64,000 nucleotides of DNA. Source: Candidatus Accumulibacter necessarius. GTDB taxonomy: Bacteria; Pseudomonadota; Gammaproteobacteria; Burkholderiales; Rhodocyclaceae. The DNA lies in NCBI GenBank assembly GCA_017302435.1, contig JAFLDL010000009.1, forward strand, positions 43,652 to 107,651, in the 5' to 3' direction. The position numbers and the translations under genes were made by a program. Each line of letters begins with the position of its first letter. Within the stretch, counting starts at the first letter, position 1. This document shows positions 16,455 to 26,026 of the stretch, one piece after another. The notes beneath the pieces are model-generated. The model worked only from the letters and a program-made list of their open reading frames with translations, had not been told where the DNA came from and made no database searches.

Positions 16455-17258
16455 TCATGCGCCGCGCAGGTCTTTCAGCTTCAGAATCATGGCCAGTGTT
16501 CGCTCGAACTTGCGATCCAGGTGCGTTTCGTAGCGGCTAAGGTTCTCCAACAGGTGCGGCCGCAGCCCTTCGCCCAAGATTTGCGCCTTGATCGCCGCGG
16601 CATGTTGGACTTGCTGCGCGATACCGGCGCACACGGGTTCCAGAGATTCACGGATGAACCCCGCCAGCCCTTCAGCGGTGGCCGGGTACTCCTCCTCGTC
16701 GACCTGTATATCCCACCAATCACGCGAGTCTGGAATCAACGCCCGACGAGCCTTATCGTAGGCATTGGGGCCACCCTTGGCCAGAATCGCTGCCGCTTTT
16801 CGTGTCGCAGCAAGATCAACGTCTGCCTCCTGCCGCCGTTCGGCAATCCGCTCCGTCGTCGCGTTCAGCAAGTTTGGCAAGTCGACATGTTCTCCGGACA
16901 GATCAGATTGGAAAGGTGCAGCCGCAGGTATCACTGTCTTCGGGCTGCGCAAGGTGTTTTTCAGTCCCTCGTTGATCTTGGCACCCTCGGCCAGCAATAC
17001 CCGCCGCTTGCGCCAGATGATCGTGGCAAGTTCATCGATCAGATGCCGCTCGGTAATGCCTGCCGGGCGATGCTCTTCGATCAAAGCGGCCAGTAGGTCG
17101 TCGAACTCGGCATGATCTTCGTGCGCCAATACGGCCAACTTGCAGAGAATGCCGTGCCGCACGGCGTTGAAGCGAACGGCCTCGTAACTGCCATTCGGCG
17201 TCTCGCTGTCGGCGCTCACGCAGGCCACCGCTGTGGAATCGTGTTCAAGCGTTTGCAT
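16455..17258 (-). CDS. Hypothetical protein common on integrative elements
   Basis: A 267-residue, mostly helical protein. YEAVRFNAVRHGILCKLAVL, EHRPAGITERHLIDELATIIWRKRRVLLAEGA and the C-terminal RYETHLDRKFERTLAMILKLKDLRG are motifs I have seen in uncharacterised proteins on proteobacterial islands; their function is unknown to me. ATG 17258 is preferred over 17282 because AGGAG lies six bases upstream of it. It overlaps the preceding gene's end by 14 bp, placing it in the leftward block with the TubC-like gene and the split primase-helicase. Confidence 0.72.
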   Translation of the reverse strand: MQTLEHDSTAVACVSADSETPNGSYEAVRFNAVRHGILCKLAVLAHEDHAEFDDLLAALIEEHRPAGITERHLIDELATIIWRKRRVLLAEGAKINEGLKNTLRSPKTVIPAAAPFQSDLSGEHVDLPNLLNATTERIAERRQEADVDLAATRKAAAILAKGGPNAYDKARRALIPDSRDWWDIQVDEEEYPATAEGLAGFIRESLEPVCAGIAQQVQHAAAIKAQILGEGLRPHLLENLSRYETHLDRKFERTLAMILKLKDLRGA

Positions 17259-17625
17259 GTTCATCTCCTGTATGCTTCTCAATCAGTTCCAGCAGTGCAG
17301 AGGCGTCGTAGTACGCCTGCGGAATGTTCAGCTCGAAGGTGGCGACGCTACGGATAGCGATGGAGACGATCACCGGGTCCGTGTTCGCATCAAGCACCTC
17401 GATGGCGTAGCGAATGCCGGGGTTATCGCGCAGCATCGACAGCACTTTGGCGCGGCGACTCTCAAGCTGTAACTCGGCGATAATCGCGGCCTTGCTCTGC
17501 TTGATTTCTGGCAGCCAGCGATCGATGACTGCCTGATCACCTTTGGCTGAAATGCTGCCCGAGGGCGAGAGCGCCAACAGCACACCCTCCTCGGTTGCAC
17601 GTTCGATGATCTCGGCGGGGCTCAT
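17245..17625 (-). CDS. TubC N-terminal docking domain-like hypothetical protein
   Basis: A 126-residue protein. Residues 1-50 (SPAEIIERATEEGVLLALSPSGSI, then WLPEIKQSKAAIIAEL) look like the small TubC N-terminal docking-type domain, which also turns up on mobile elements outside polyketide clusters. The rest is unassigned. ATG 17625 overlaps the primase-helicase stop by ATGA, so the two are translationally coupled. Here it is probably a replication-module accessory protein; its partner is unknown. Confidence 0.68.
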   Translation of the reverse strand: MSPAEIIERATEEGVLLALSPSGSISAKGDQAVIDRWLPEIKQSKAAIIAELQLESRRAKVLSMLRDNPGIRYAIEVLDANTDPVIVSIAIRSVATFELNIPQAYYDASALLELIEKHTGDEHANA

Positions 17626-19843
17626 ATTTCCACCTCGACTTCTGTTACCTCTGGCGTGACAGTTTTCTCAACCGGCGGGGTGAAAGGCGGTGAAGGCGTT
17701 AAAGGGGGTGATTTCACAGCTACCACCCGCCAAGCCGTGCGACCATCGGCCTCCGCTTGCTGAAATTCATACCCGCGGACAATCCGATTCGCATTCTTTT
17801 TCAGCAGCCAGCCCAGTTTCGAGCGATTGATCTCGCCACGTTCTTCCACTGGAAATTCACGCATCGCATCAAGCAGATTGGGCTGACTACCTTCCGCCGC
17901 TTCAACGGCCTTGCGCACCGTCGTCGCAGCCGATCCAAATGCCGCCCGCCACGCGGTCATCAAGCCACTGAGTGCATCGCCATCGGGATCATGACGCACC
18001 TGGTTCAGCAGCGCCGTGGCCGGGTCAGGCTGCCCCAGCCACATCAACGGATACCGGCAATAGTCCGACCACGCGCCACCGAACGTGACAATACTGTCGG
18101 CCGTCGCGCGGGGCATTCCAGCCTTGCGCCATGCCTGGATGATAGTCAGTACCGCCGCCACATAGACCCCACGGCAGCTTCGCACCTTATCGACCGGAAA
18201 GCCCTTGTAGGTCATCGTTGCCGGTGTCGCACAACGCGGGTCAATGTGGATCGTCAGCACGCGCCGCAGCAGATCGCGGATCGGGCCGACGTTATTGCCC
18301 GACCCCAGAAACAATGTGCGCGTGCTCACCGTCGCGGTCTTGCTCACGCCCAGAATCCGGTCGGTGATCTGCTCCGCCGTCAGCATCCGTTTTATCGTGC
18401 CGTGCGGAATCCAGTCGGTGTCCATGTCGTCGAACTCGATGACGGCCGGGCTGGTCAGCAGCAAGGACAAAATCACCTTGGTAGCTTCCTCCGAAGTCGT
18501 CGGATAGCTGACCTTGGCATTGCCGGCCGGTCCGGCGAAGGCACCGATCAGTTCGCACAGATAGGTCTTGCCGCTGCCGGGCATGGGCGCACGGACATGA
18601 AACCCCGGCGCATGTGACAGCGACGGCCGCACCACGGCGGTGAAGATCGCCGACAGCGCAGCGGCCTTATCGGTGTCCGCAACAAAGTGAAACTCCGTGA
18701 GCAGGTCTTCCAGCAAGGCGAGCGCTGCCCGTGCGGCATCGGGTGTCGGGTCAGGGATCACAAACTGCCGTGAATCAAACACGCCGAAACGCTGTGCCGT
18801 CTTGTCGTACCCGGCCTGCGTAATCAGTTCGGCGTCAGACTCGCGGAAGTAAGGTTGCCGCGCCACACCGGCTAAGGGCGGCAGGTAACGGAAGCTCTGG
18901 GCATCGTAAAGAATCGCCGTGTGTCGCGTTGGCGGATCGCAGCGCACCCAGTCTTCCGCCCGTCCGTCGTATTTCTCCCAGGTAGCTGCCACCGACAATT
19001 CCCGGGTCAGCGCCGGTGCGCTGGTCGGCACGATCGACGGATCACCGCTGGTCGGGTCGGTCGAGACAGAGACGATCAGGCTCCCTGCCTGGTAGTGCCG
19101 CCCGCGGTTGGCCAATTCCTTCTCTGCCGCATCCACCACCCGGTGCAAGTCACCGGCTACCACACGGATCACCGGCTTGTGCCGCGCCTCGGCATTGCGC
19201 ACACCCAGGAATTCGAGCAACTGCCGGATGTGGAACTTCTCGCGGTGCGAGTGCTGGCAGCAGAAGCCGCCCACCGAATAGAACTCGTCTGGCTCGAAAT
19301 AGGCAGCACCGCTATCCAGTCCGTCGCTATGCTCCTGAGCCCACGGACAAGTGATATCGTGTTTTCCGGAACCCAGTGGCGTCTTGTACAACCCACGCGC
19401 CTTGAGTGCCGCGACCACAGGGTTCTCCGCCGCTCTGGGTGTCAGTACATCGTCGGCGTCATTGCCGATACTGCGCAACGCATCGGCAGCCGCAGCAGAA
19501 GGTTTCGATGTTTTCTTCGGTCGCCCAGCCGGTGCCAGTTCCAGTTGCAGACGATCCTCAATCTCTTGTGGCGTATAGCGGGCGTCAGGTCGCCATTCGA
19601 TCAGGCGGCACTGAAACGGCGTGCCGTCTTCGTCCGCATACTTTGGCTTGCCGTTGATCGCCACCGGCAGCCGCGCCCAGCGGCTCAATGGCCCGGTCGC
19701 GCCCGCATCGCACAGCCCCGAGTCGATCATCGCGTTAAGCAGTCGCACGGCAGCCGGACCATCGGTCATCGGTTCGGCGAGGATGATCCCGCCCTGATGA
19801 TTGCCGGGGCTGGTCTCGATCAGCCAGGACAACTCGAACCCGG

Positions 19844-19847
19844 CTAG
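19844..19847. repeat. Target-site duplication CTAG (left copy)
   Basis: CTAG immediately outside the left IS end; the other copy is at 21392-21395. Deleting the IS and one copy restores the host reading frame. Confidence 0.85.
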
Positions 19848-21391
19848 CAGCCTGTCGGACTTGAGGTTTAGAAAACCGCCAAATTTCACAATGCGGAATG
19901 AACGGGCCGGATATTCTCGACTTTGCGGCCTTTTGGACGGTTTTCTCCTCGTTTTCCCTACTGTGGGCGCAATTTGGCCATGCGCTTCAAGTTCCACGCC
20001 AGGCAGACCAGCGTCCACTCGCCCGTGACCTTCTTCAATCCGCGCAGCGAGAACTGGCGAAAACCCATGACCGATTTGATGATGCCGAAGACCGGCTCGA
20101 CCGTCTGCTTGCGCAAGGCGTAGAGCGCTCGTCCGGCTTTGGTCTTCAAACGGTGAGACAGGGCCTGCACGGGTGTCGCATTTTCCGGCAGCGGCGCCGG
20201 TTCGCTGTGCCGCTCCCGCCAGTCAGGATGGTGCTCGTCGCGAGCCACCGCGATCACCGGATCAATGCTGGCCGCCTCGCACGCCTTGATGTTCTTCTCG
20301 CTGTAGAAGCCACTGTCGGCGATCAGACTTTCCACGGGGCCCAGTACCTCGGCCTGTGCCTTGAGCGTCGCCAGCATCGGTTCGACCTGCTCTTTGTCAT
20401 TGGGGGCTTGCGTCACGCCGACCGCGACCACCAGCATCGTCGCCGCATCAACCCCGGCCTGGGCGTTGTACGCCTGTTCGAAGCCGCCACCGGCCACCGG
20501 CATGATGCGGGATTCTTCGTCGGTCAGATTGATCTGGTCACTGTCCCGTGCGCCGGGCTCGGGGGCTTTCGGCGGCTTGCCGCCCAACTTCTTGCCGGCC
20601 GCTTCTTCCTTGGCCGCGCGCCGCGCCATTTTTTCGTCGTACTCGGCTTTCTCTCGCTGATAGCGCTCCGCGGCCCGGGCAGCAATCTTCGCCTTGGCCA
20701 CTGCCATCGCCGCCAGCCGATCTTCACGGCGCTTGAGTTCTTCGGGCAGGCTGACGCCGTCCGGAACGTCGGCCTGATCGGCCTGTTCCGCCAAACTGAA
20801 GAGTTCCTGCACCTCAGCCTTGAGCTGAGCTTCCAGCTTCTCGATGTGTCCGTGCGAGAGCGCGCTGTGCCGTGAGGCGTTGGCTTCGATCTTCGTGCCG
20901 TCAAGACAGACGTTTCCCAGCTTGAGCAGTTTCATTTCCTTGGCCATCGCCAGGACCTGAAGGAACAGGTCGCTCAGTTCGTCCAGAAAACGCCGGCGGA
21001 ACGTCGCCAGGCTGTCGTGATCGGGATGACTTCCGGCGGCAATGTAGCGGAAGGCCACCGAATCGTAGGTTGCCCGCTCCAGCCTGCGGCTGGAGAAAAT
21101 ACCCGTGGCGTAGCCATAGACCAGAATCGCCAGCAGGGTCGCCGGATGGTACGCCTTCGATCCACGTCCAGCGTACTGTCGCGTCAGCTTCGAAAGATCA
21201 AGCTCGTCGACCACCTCCACGATGAATCGCGCCAGGTGATCCTGGTTCAGCCAATCGTCAACCGATGGCGGCAGCAGGTAGTCGGTCTTACGGTCGGTGA
21301 CAATGAAGTGGGACATGCCGGACCTCGGTTGCTTCAACAGACATGATTATAGCATATCCGGTGGCGAGCAAACCGAAAGTCCGACAGGCTG
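19848..21391 (-). mobile_element. IS1182-family insertion sequence (1544 bp)
   Basis: Outer ends are CAGCCTGTCGGACTT and its complement; the terminal inverted repeats are 22 bp with two mismatches (19848-19869 and 21370-21391). It is flanked by a CTAG target duplication at 19844-19847 and 21392-21395. It carries one transposase gene. Intact ends, an intact transposase and a clean target duplication point to a recent insertion. Confidence 0.93.
19958..21316 (-). CDS. IS1182-family transposase
   Basis: A 452-residue DDE transposase. Residues 1-120 (MSHFIVTDRKTDYLLPPSVD, then YATGIFSSRRLERATYDSVAFRY, HPDHDSLATFRRRF) are the DUF772-like N-terminal region. The catalytic Asp residues are in NVCLDGTKIEANAS and SLIADSGFYSEKN, and the Glu is probably in KQTVEPVFGIIKSVMGFRQF. 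A charged helical insert (EKAEYDEKMARRAAKEEAAG) lies between. ATG 21316 has AGGT five bases upstream and fits the family start; ATG 21337 is the longer option. A TATAAT at 21348-21353 (minus strand) lies just inside the IS end. The gene appears functional. Confidence 0.93.
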   Translation of the reverse strand: MSHFIVTDRKTDYLLPPSVDDWLNQDHLARFIVEVVDELDLSKLTRQYAGRGSKAYHPATLLAILVYGYATGIFSSRRLERATYDSVAFRYIAAGSHPDHDSLATFRRRFLDELSDLFLQVLAMAKEMKLLKLGNVCLDGTKIEANASRHSALSHGHIEKLEAQLKAEVQELFSLAEQADQADVPDGVSLPEELKRREDRLAAMAVAKAKIAARAAERYQREKAEYDEKMARRAAKEEAAGKKLGGKPPKAPEPGARDSDQINLTDEESRIMPVAGGGFEQAYNAQAGVDAATMLVVAVGVTQAPNDKEQVEPMLATLKAQAEVLGPVESLIADSGFYSEKNIKACEAASIDPVIAVARDEHHPDWRERHSEPAPLPENATPVQALSHRLKTKAGRALYALRKQTVEPVFGIIKSVMGFRQFSLRGLKKVTGEWTLVCLAWNLKRMAKLRPQ

Positions 21392-21395
21392 CTAG
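21392..21395. repeat. Target-site duplication CTAG (right copy)
   Basis: CTAG immediately outside the right IS end, matching 19844-19847. Confidence 0.85.
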
Positions 21396-21764
21396 ACGCT
21401 CCATCGGCACCTTGGTGCCCAGGTCATCGAGCATCAAGAAATGGCAGGCGGCAAACTGGGCTTTGCGCGCCTTGAAAGAGCCGTCGGCGCCGGGATAGAA
21501 GCTCGCACAACCGATGTAGTTGTTATTTGCGGCAGAAAGGCTGCTGGCCACCTGATCGGCACGACTGGCTGACCATCCGCCCAGACCGGGGTCGCCCCTC
21601 TTCGAGCACGCCGCCGCGAAGGCGCCTTCGGGCAAGGAAGGAAACACCGCCGCCACAAAGTCGGCATTGGTGATTTGAAAAACACCGCCTTCACCGGCTT
21701 TACCGGCTTCCAGCGGTTCGGTTGAGGAATCTGTCAGCACGTTGGGATCCATGGCCGTCGCTCC

Positions 21765-22007
21765 TCAAGAGGCCGCTTTGCGGGCGGCTTCGAGCTTCGC
21801 GACCAGTTCGCGAATCTCGGCTTCGGTCTTACCGGCGATGCGCGCTGCGTTGAGCGCCGTGACCTCGCTGGATGGCCAGCCTACGGCGCGCAAACCGATC
21901 TGCACCGGCCGCGCGAAAAGACCTTGCTGAATATCGAGGTAGTGGGAACTGCGGGATCTTCCACGTTCATGCAGAACGGCGCGAAGTCGTTGGATGATTT
22001 GCGACAT
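21765..22007 (-). CDS. AlpA-family excisionase/regulator-like protein
   Basis: An 80-residue protein with a winged-helix (MerR-like) pattern: RGRSRSSHYLDIQQGLFARPVQ, then LRAVGWPSSEVTALNAARI, then a short charged C-terminal helix. This is the AlpA form known from P4-like islands, where it activates integrase expression and excision. GAGGTG lies five bases before ATG 22007. It is 12 bp upstream of the split primase-helicase gene and opens the leftward block, the usual order in P4-type elements. Its likely target is the integrase promoter, about 12 kb away. Confidence 0.85.
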   Translation of the reverse strand: MSQIIQRLRAVLHERGRSRSSHYLDIQQGLFARPVQIGLRAVGWPSSEVTALNAARIAGKTEAEIRELVAKLEAARKAAS

Positions 22008-22112
22008 GTTGGCACCTCATGGGGTGTTGTTGAACATGCCGCTAGTAAATCGAGGGGCAGGCACCCCGTTGGCGAACTCGGAATTGGCAATTCCGAATTC
22101 GGTATTGCTCCT

Positions 22113-22844
22113 CTATTTCATCCGGGCTTCGAGCGCGTCCGGTATTTCCTTCAGCATGGTTTGGATGGTGCCGTCGTCAACGTGCGCCCCAAGGTCATCA
22201 GTCATTTCCATGATGCGTTGCGCCACCCCCCGCGCTTGTGCGTCAAGTCCTTCGTGCTTGCACATTGCAGCAATAACAGTCAGCAGGGTTCGTCGCTGGC
22301 GCGTGGTCATTGCCTTATCAACCATGGCGCGCAATGAATCGCGCTCCCCCTTGATGGCGTCCAGCTCCTGTTTCATATTTCGGAAGGTGTCAGCCGCCTT
22401 TTCAAGGCGAACATTCAATGCGTCTCTATCGGCTTGCAGCGCCCGAAAGGTGTCGGCGTTAATTGCCGCATGGGTATTGCGCTCAACCTCATCGAACAGA
22501 AATGGGGGTTTTTGGTCTGGGTAGTTTTTTGCCATCCATTCCCGCAAATCAGCATGGCGGATGGTCAAGCGTTCTTTTGCTACATGGTCGCCAGGGCTGA
22601 CTGTGCGCCCGTCCCTGCCGTGAGGAAGACCACCGTTCAAGATTGCGTCATAAATTTTTTCAGCATTGGCACGAAGGCACGGCCACTGCGGAAATACACC
22701 AATTCCAGGAAATAATTCATTGCCAGTGCCACGCAATATTTCAATTTCATGGTTGATGAGATTGCACCAGCGCAAGGCAGCTTCAATGGGTTTGTAATAC
22801 GGTTTTTCCAGTGCGTTGCAACTTTTTGAGTTGTATCCGTCCAT
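22113..22844 (-). CDS. Hypothetical protein with coiled-coil middle
   Basis: A 243-residue protein starting MDGYNSKSCNALEKPYYKPI. AGGAG seven bases before ATG 22844 supports this start over 22865. Residues about 1-115 look globular (AALRWCNLINHEIEIL, HADLREWMAKNYPDQKPPFLFD). About 130-185 form a predicted coiled coil (ALQADRDALNVRLEKAADTF, QELDAIKGERDSL), and the rest is a short helical domain. The local sequence is more AT-rich than the chromosome, consistent with foreign origin. It faces away from the defence operon, with a 200-bp shared upstream region. I do not recognise the family's function. Confidence 0.7.
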   Translation of the reverse strand: MDGYNSKSCNALEKPYYKPIEAALRWCNLINHEIEILRGTGNELFPGIGVFPQWPCLRANAEKIYDAILNGGLPHGRDGRTVSPGDHVAKERLTIRHADLREWMAKNYPDQKPPFLFDEVERNTHAAINADTFRALQADRDALNVRLEKAADTFRNMKQELDAIKGERDSLRAMVDKAMTTRQRRTLLTVIAAMCKHEGLDAQARGVAQRIMEMTDDLGAHVDDGTIQTMLKEIPDALEARMK

Positions 22845-23045
22845 CAGCACACTCCTTTTACGCATCGCGCCTGAAAATATCGGGCTAGCAGCGCATTCGG
22901 CCTCTGCCGGAAGAAATCCTTGATGGAATAGTGCTGGGCCATGCGCGCGCTCCTCGGGTTAAGTTGCGGTATCAATTTGGATTATGCCGGACTTTCCGGT
23001 ACATTACCGTACTTCCGCAATACAAGTGCCACACAAGGAGAAGCA

Positions 23046-23282
23046 ATGGCTACCGGCAAGACAGCCATCTTGAGTCTTCGCATCGAGCCGGGCCTGAAGG
23101 AAGCGCTACGCGTCGCCGCCGAGCACGAGCACCGCAGCATCGCCAACATGGTGGAAGTGATGATCCGCGAGTATTGCGGGCGGAACAGCGTCGCCCTTGC
23201 CGAACAACCTGCACCCGTCTACAGCAAGCAGTCTTCCGCAACCGACGAGACACAATCGCCAAGAACCAAGAAAGACGCATGA
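23046..23282 (+). CDS. Ribbon-helix-helix protein, likely operon regulator
   Basis: A 78-residue protein starting at ATG 23046, with AAGGAG six bases upstream. TAILSLRIEPGLKEALRVAA and HRSIANMVEVMIREYC form a ribbon-helix-helix fold: one strand with alternating hydrophobics, two helices, then a disordered polar tail. It is the first gene of the rightward eight-gene operon and overlaps the methyltransferase start by ATGA. Such proteins usually bind palindromes in their own promoter, so autoregulation is the simplest reading. TTGCGG (near 22965) and CCGCAA (near 23017) in the upstream region could be part of an operator. Confidence 0.82.
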   Translation: MATGKTAILSLRIEPGLKEALRVAAEHEHRSIANMVEVMIREYCGRNSVALAEQPAPVYSKQSSATDETQSPRTKKDA

Positions 23283-26026
23283 ACACCAAGGAAGTCATCG
23301 ACCGGATCTTCAAGGAGCCCGGCGTCCAGTTTGAACTGACGGCGTTCGAGAACCTCGGCAAACCCATCCACGAGATCCTCTTCGTCTACCCAAAGGCCGC
23401 CACGACTGGCAAGGATGCCGGCAAGACCAAGTACTACCTGAAGAGCTTGATCCCGTTCTCGACCGGCAACGACGAGGTGCAGGTCTATGCCGAGGGCGGA
23501 AAGTCGGCACCGGAGGAGATCGTCAGGCAGCTTTGGGTGTACAAGCTGATGCACCAGTACGGCTACCATGCTGACGAAATCGACCTGGAAAAAGGCGTTC
23601 AATTCGGCACCGAGATCGGCACCAAGGCCGCCGATATCATCGTCTATACGGATGCGACCAAGCTCACGCCGAAAATCATCGTCGAGTGCAAGAAACCCAA
23701 GCGCAAGGACGGTATCGAGCAGCTCAAGAGCTACATGAACGCCAAGGGCGCGCCGGTTGCGGTGTGGTCCAACGGGGCCGACAGCATCATCCTGTATCGG
23801 CCCTACCCGGCACAGTTCGACGACACGCTGTTCGACATCCCGAAGCGTGGGCAGGCGCCCAGAGATGTGCTCGAAGCCAGCAAGACCCTGCTGCAACTCA
23901 AGAAGGACTTCAACTTCAAGAAGATCATCCAGGACCTGGAAGAGCTGGTCCTGGCCGACAGCGGTAAGGACGAGTTCAATGAAATCTTCAAGCTGATCTT
24001 CGCCAAGATCTGGGACGAGAAGGAGGCGCTGGAGCATCGGGCAAACAAGGTGGTCGAGTTTCGCAAGGCCATTGACCCCGTGATCACCTACGGTCGTATC
24101 AACAACCTGTTTCACAAAGCCTGTGAAGAATGGCCCGGCATCTTCAAGCAAGGCGAGGACATCGAGTTAGCAAACCGCCACCTGCAGGTGTGCGTTGGCC
24201 CCATCGAGGGCGTGCGGCTGATGGGCTCGAACCTGCGCATCATGGACGATGCGTTCGAATATCTGCTGCCGACCGAGGCCAAGAAGAAGAAGGGACAGTT
24301 CTTCACGCCACGCCATGTCGTTGAAATGTGCGTGCGCATGCTCAACCCGAAGCGTACCGAATATGTCATGGACCCGGCGTGTGGGTCAGGCGGCTTTCTG
24401 CTGCACGCCATGGACTGGTGCTACCCCGCCATGGACAACGACCAGCGCGAACTGCGCAAGCACAGGTACGCGTCCAGGTACCTTTGGGGCATCGACTTTG
24501 AGCAGCGCGCCGCCAAGACTTCGCGTGCCCTGATGCTGATTGCCGGCGACGGGCACACCAACATCTTTGGCCCCGATGTCAGCAGCCTCGATCCTCGGAC
24601 CTGGTACGAAAACGCTTCGGGCCAGGCGCTGATGCAGGGCCTGCGCCAAGCCAGGCTGACCGCCACGAAGATTCCGGAAGGCGAGACCCTCAAGGACGAC
24701 GACAAAGCCTGGGAATATTTCGACGAGCTGAAATTCGACGTGATCCTCGCCAACCCGCCCTTCGCCGGCGAGATGAAGGATCGCAAGATGCTTGTGCGCT
24801 ACGAGTTGGCCAGGCCGGCGCTCAAACGCGCCGGCGACGACAAGCAACCGAAGGAAGAGCGCGACGTGCTCTTCATCGAACGTATCCTGAAGATGCTCAA
24901 GCCCGGCGGCCGTGCCGCGATCGTCCTGCCGCAGGGCAAGTTCAACAACTCCTCGCTGGCATTCATCCGCGAGTGGATTCTCAAGAAGGCGCGCTTGCTG
25001 GCCGTGGTCGGCCTGCACCCCAACACCTTCAAGCCGCATACCGGCACCAAGACCTCGGTGCTGTTCGTGCAGAAATACACGCCGGAACAGCTCGTCCGGA
25101 TTGCGCAGGTCCATGATCAGGTCGCCGGTGCCTCCCCGGATTATGAAGCGCAGATCAAGGTACTGCTGGCGGCCCATGATGCGGCGGCCGACGTACCGGA
25201 TGAAGCCATCCCCGAAGCGGTGGCCGACCTGATCGCCGAGAACTTCGGAGAGCCCGAACCGGACGAGGCCGCCAACGATAACGGAGGCGACGAAAACGGC
25301 GAAGGCGGCTACGAGGACATTCCCAGTGCCGACCAGGACCGCATCGCCGCCGCCGAAGCAAGGCTGAACGACCTCAAGGCCGCGCTCGTCAAGGCCAGGC
25401 AGCGGCTGATCAACCTCGACAGCGATCTCGAAGCGCTCGCGCTCAAGCAGTCGCAGGAAATCGACGCCTGCACGACACAATGGGGCGGCGAAAAGAGCGC
25501 GCTCCGCCAACAGCTCCAGGAAGTCCGCCAGCGCTATCGAATCAGCGTCCAGGAGATGAAGGAGGTGCAGAAAGCGCAGCAGCGAGTCATCAAGGTCGAG
25601 ATCAAGGTGCTGGAGAGGCAGATACCGCAAGCCGAAAGGGCACTGCAACTGCTCAGCAATCGCGGCAAGCTGCAACTGCTGCTCGCTGACGACGACTTGA
25701 TCGGCACGCTCAAGGAACGCTGGATCGCCGCCGAAGTCGCCAAGCAACTCGACTACCCGATTTTCATGGCGGTCAGCGAGCGCGGCGGCAAGGACAATTC
25801 CGGCGACTACAAGCATCTGCTGGATGAGCAAGGCAGCCTGGTCGAATTCCCAGACGGCCACCCGCAGGAAGGGCAGCTCGTCATCGATCAGGACCTGGTG
25901 AACTATGACTTGCGCGCTGCCGATCTGGCCGACGCGGCCACAATCCCTGACGATCGGTTGTGTGTGGCGGAGGCTTTCGTTCGCTTTGCTCAGGAGCAAG
26001 AGCTGGATTTTTGGGGAGGCAAGTAA
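23279..26026 (+). CDS. Fusion of HSDR_N-type nuclease domain and N6-adenine DNA methyltransferase
   Basis: A 915-residue protein starting at ATG 23279 (ATGA overlap). Residues about 1-185 match the type I restriction R-subunit N-terminal domain: AADIIVYTD (D119) and KIIVECKKPK (E136, K138) form a complete PD-(D/E)xK-like site. Residues about 230-700 are an HsdM-like methyltransferase with KKGQFFTPRHVVEMCV, SAM motif I (VMDPACGSGGFLLHAM, about 363-378) and catalytic NPPF (492-495). A long acidic and coiled-coil region follows (about 740-850), then a small domain containing WIAAEVAKQLDYPIFMA. It may therefore both mark and cut DNA, with specificity from the next gene's product. Type IIG or split type I arrangements are the nearest known designs. 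Nuclease activity is inferred. Confidence 0.88.
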   Translation: MNTKEVIDRIFKEPGVQFELTAFENLGKPIHEILFVYPKAATTGKDAGKTKYYLKSLIPFSTGNDEVQVYAEGGKSAPEEIVRQLWVYKLMHQYGYHADEIDLEKGVQFGTEIGTKAADIIVYTDATKLTPKIIVECKKPKRKDGIEQLKSYMNAKGAPVAVWSNGADSIILYRPYPAQFDDTLFDIPKRGQAPRDVLEASKTLLQLKKDFNFKKIIQDLEELVLADSGKDEFNEIFKLIFAKIWDEKEALEHRANKVVEFRKAIDPVITYGRINNLFHKACEEWPGIFKQGEDIELANRHLQVCVGPIEGVRLMGSNLRIMDDAFEYLLPTEAKKKKGQFFTPRHVVEMCVRMLNPKRTEYVMDPACGSGGFLLHAMDWCYPAMDNDQRELRKHRYASRYLWGIDFEQRAAKTSRALMLIAGDGHTNIFGPDVSSLDPRTWYENASGQALMQGLRQARLTATKIPEGETLKDDDKAWEYFDELKFDVILANPPFAGEMKDRKMLVRYELARPALKRAGDDKQPKEERDVLFIERILKMLKPGGRAAIVLPQGKFNNSSLAFIREWILKKARLLAVVGLHPNTFKPHTGTKTSVLFVQKYTPEQLVRIAQVHDQVAGASPDYEAQIKVLLAAHDAAADVPDEAIPEAVADLIAENFGEPEPDEAANDNGGDENGEGGYEDIPSADQDRIAAAEARLNDLKAALVKARQRLINLDSDLEALALKQSQEIDACTTQWGGEKSALRQQLQEVRQRYRISVQEMKEVQKAQQRVIKVEIKVLERQIPQAERALQLLSNRGKLQLLLADDDLIGTLKERWIAAEVAKQLDYPIFMAVSERGGKDNSGDYKHLLDEQGSLVEFPDGHPQEGQLVIDQDLVNYDLRAADLADAATIPDDRLCVAEAFVRFAQEQELDFWGGK

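Larger units (their letters stand above)
17622..21752 (-). pseudogene. Primase-helicase-like replication gene, split by an IS1182-family element
   Basis: The 5' part (21752 to 21392) reads MDPNVLTDSS... to HFLMLDDLGTKVPMERL. The 3' part resumes inside 19847-17622 with AGFELSWLIETSPGNHQGG. Removing 19848-21391 plus one CTAG target copy joins them exactly in frame as an 860-residue protein. The N-terminal half resembles RepB-type archaeo-eukaryotic primases (WLIETSPGNHQ, RWARLPVAINGKPKY). The C-terminal half is a P-loop ATPase with Walker A in MPGSGKTYLCE and an acidic Walker B in AVIEFDDMD. The remaining 3' frame is open for 798 codons only because it reads into the IS end, making a chimera that begins 58 codons inside the IS. 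The original gene probably replicated the island after excision. Confidence 0.88.

Noticed and set aside
17622-20018. 798-codon frame as an intact gene
   Set aside because: Its first ~58 codons are IS1182 end sequence; it is the 3' part of a split primase-helicase gene.
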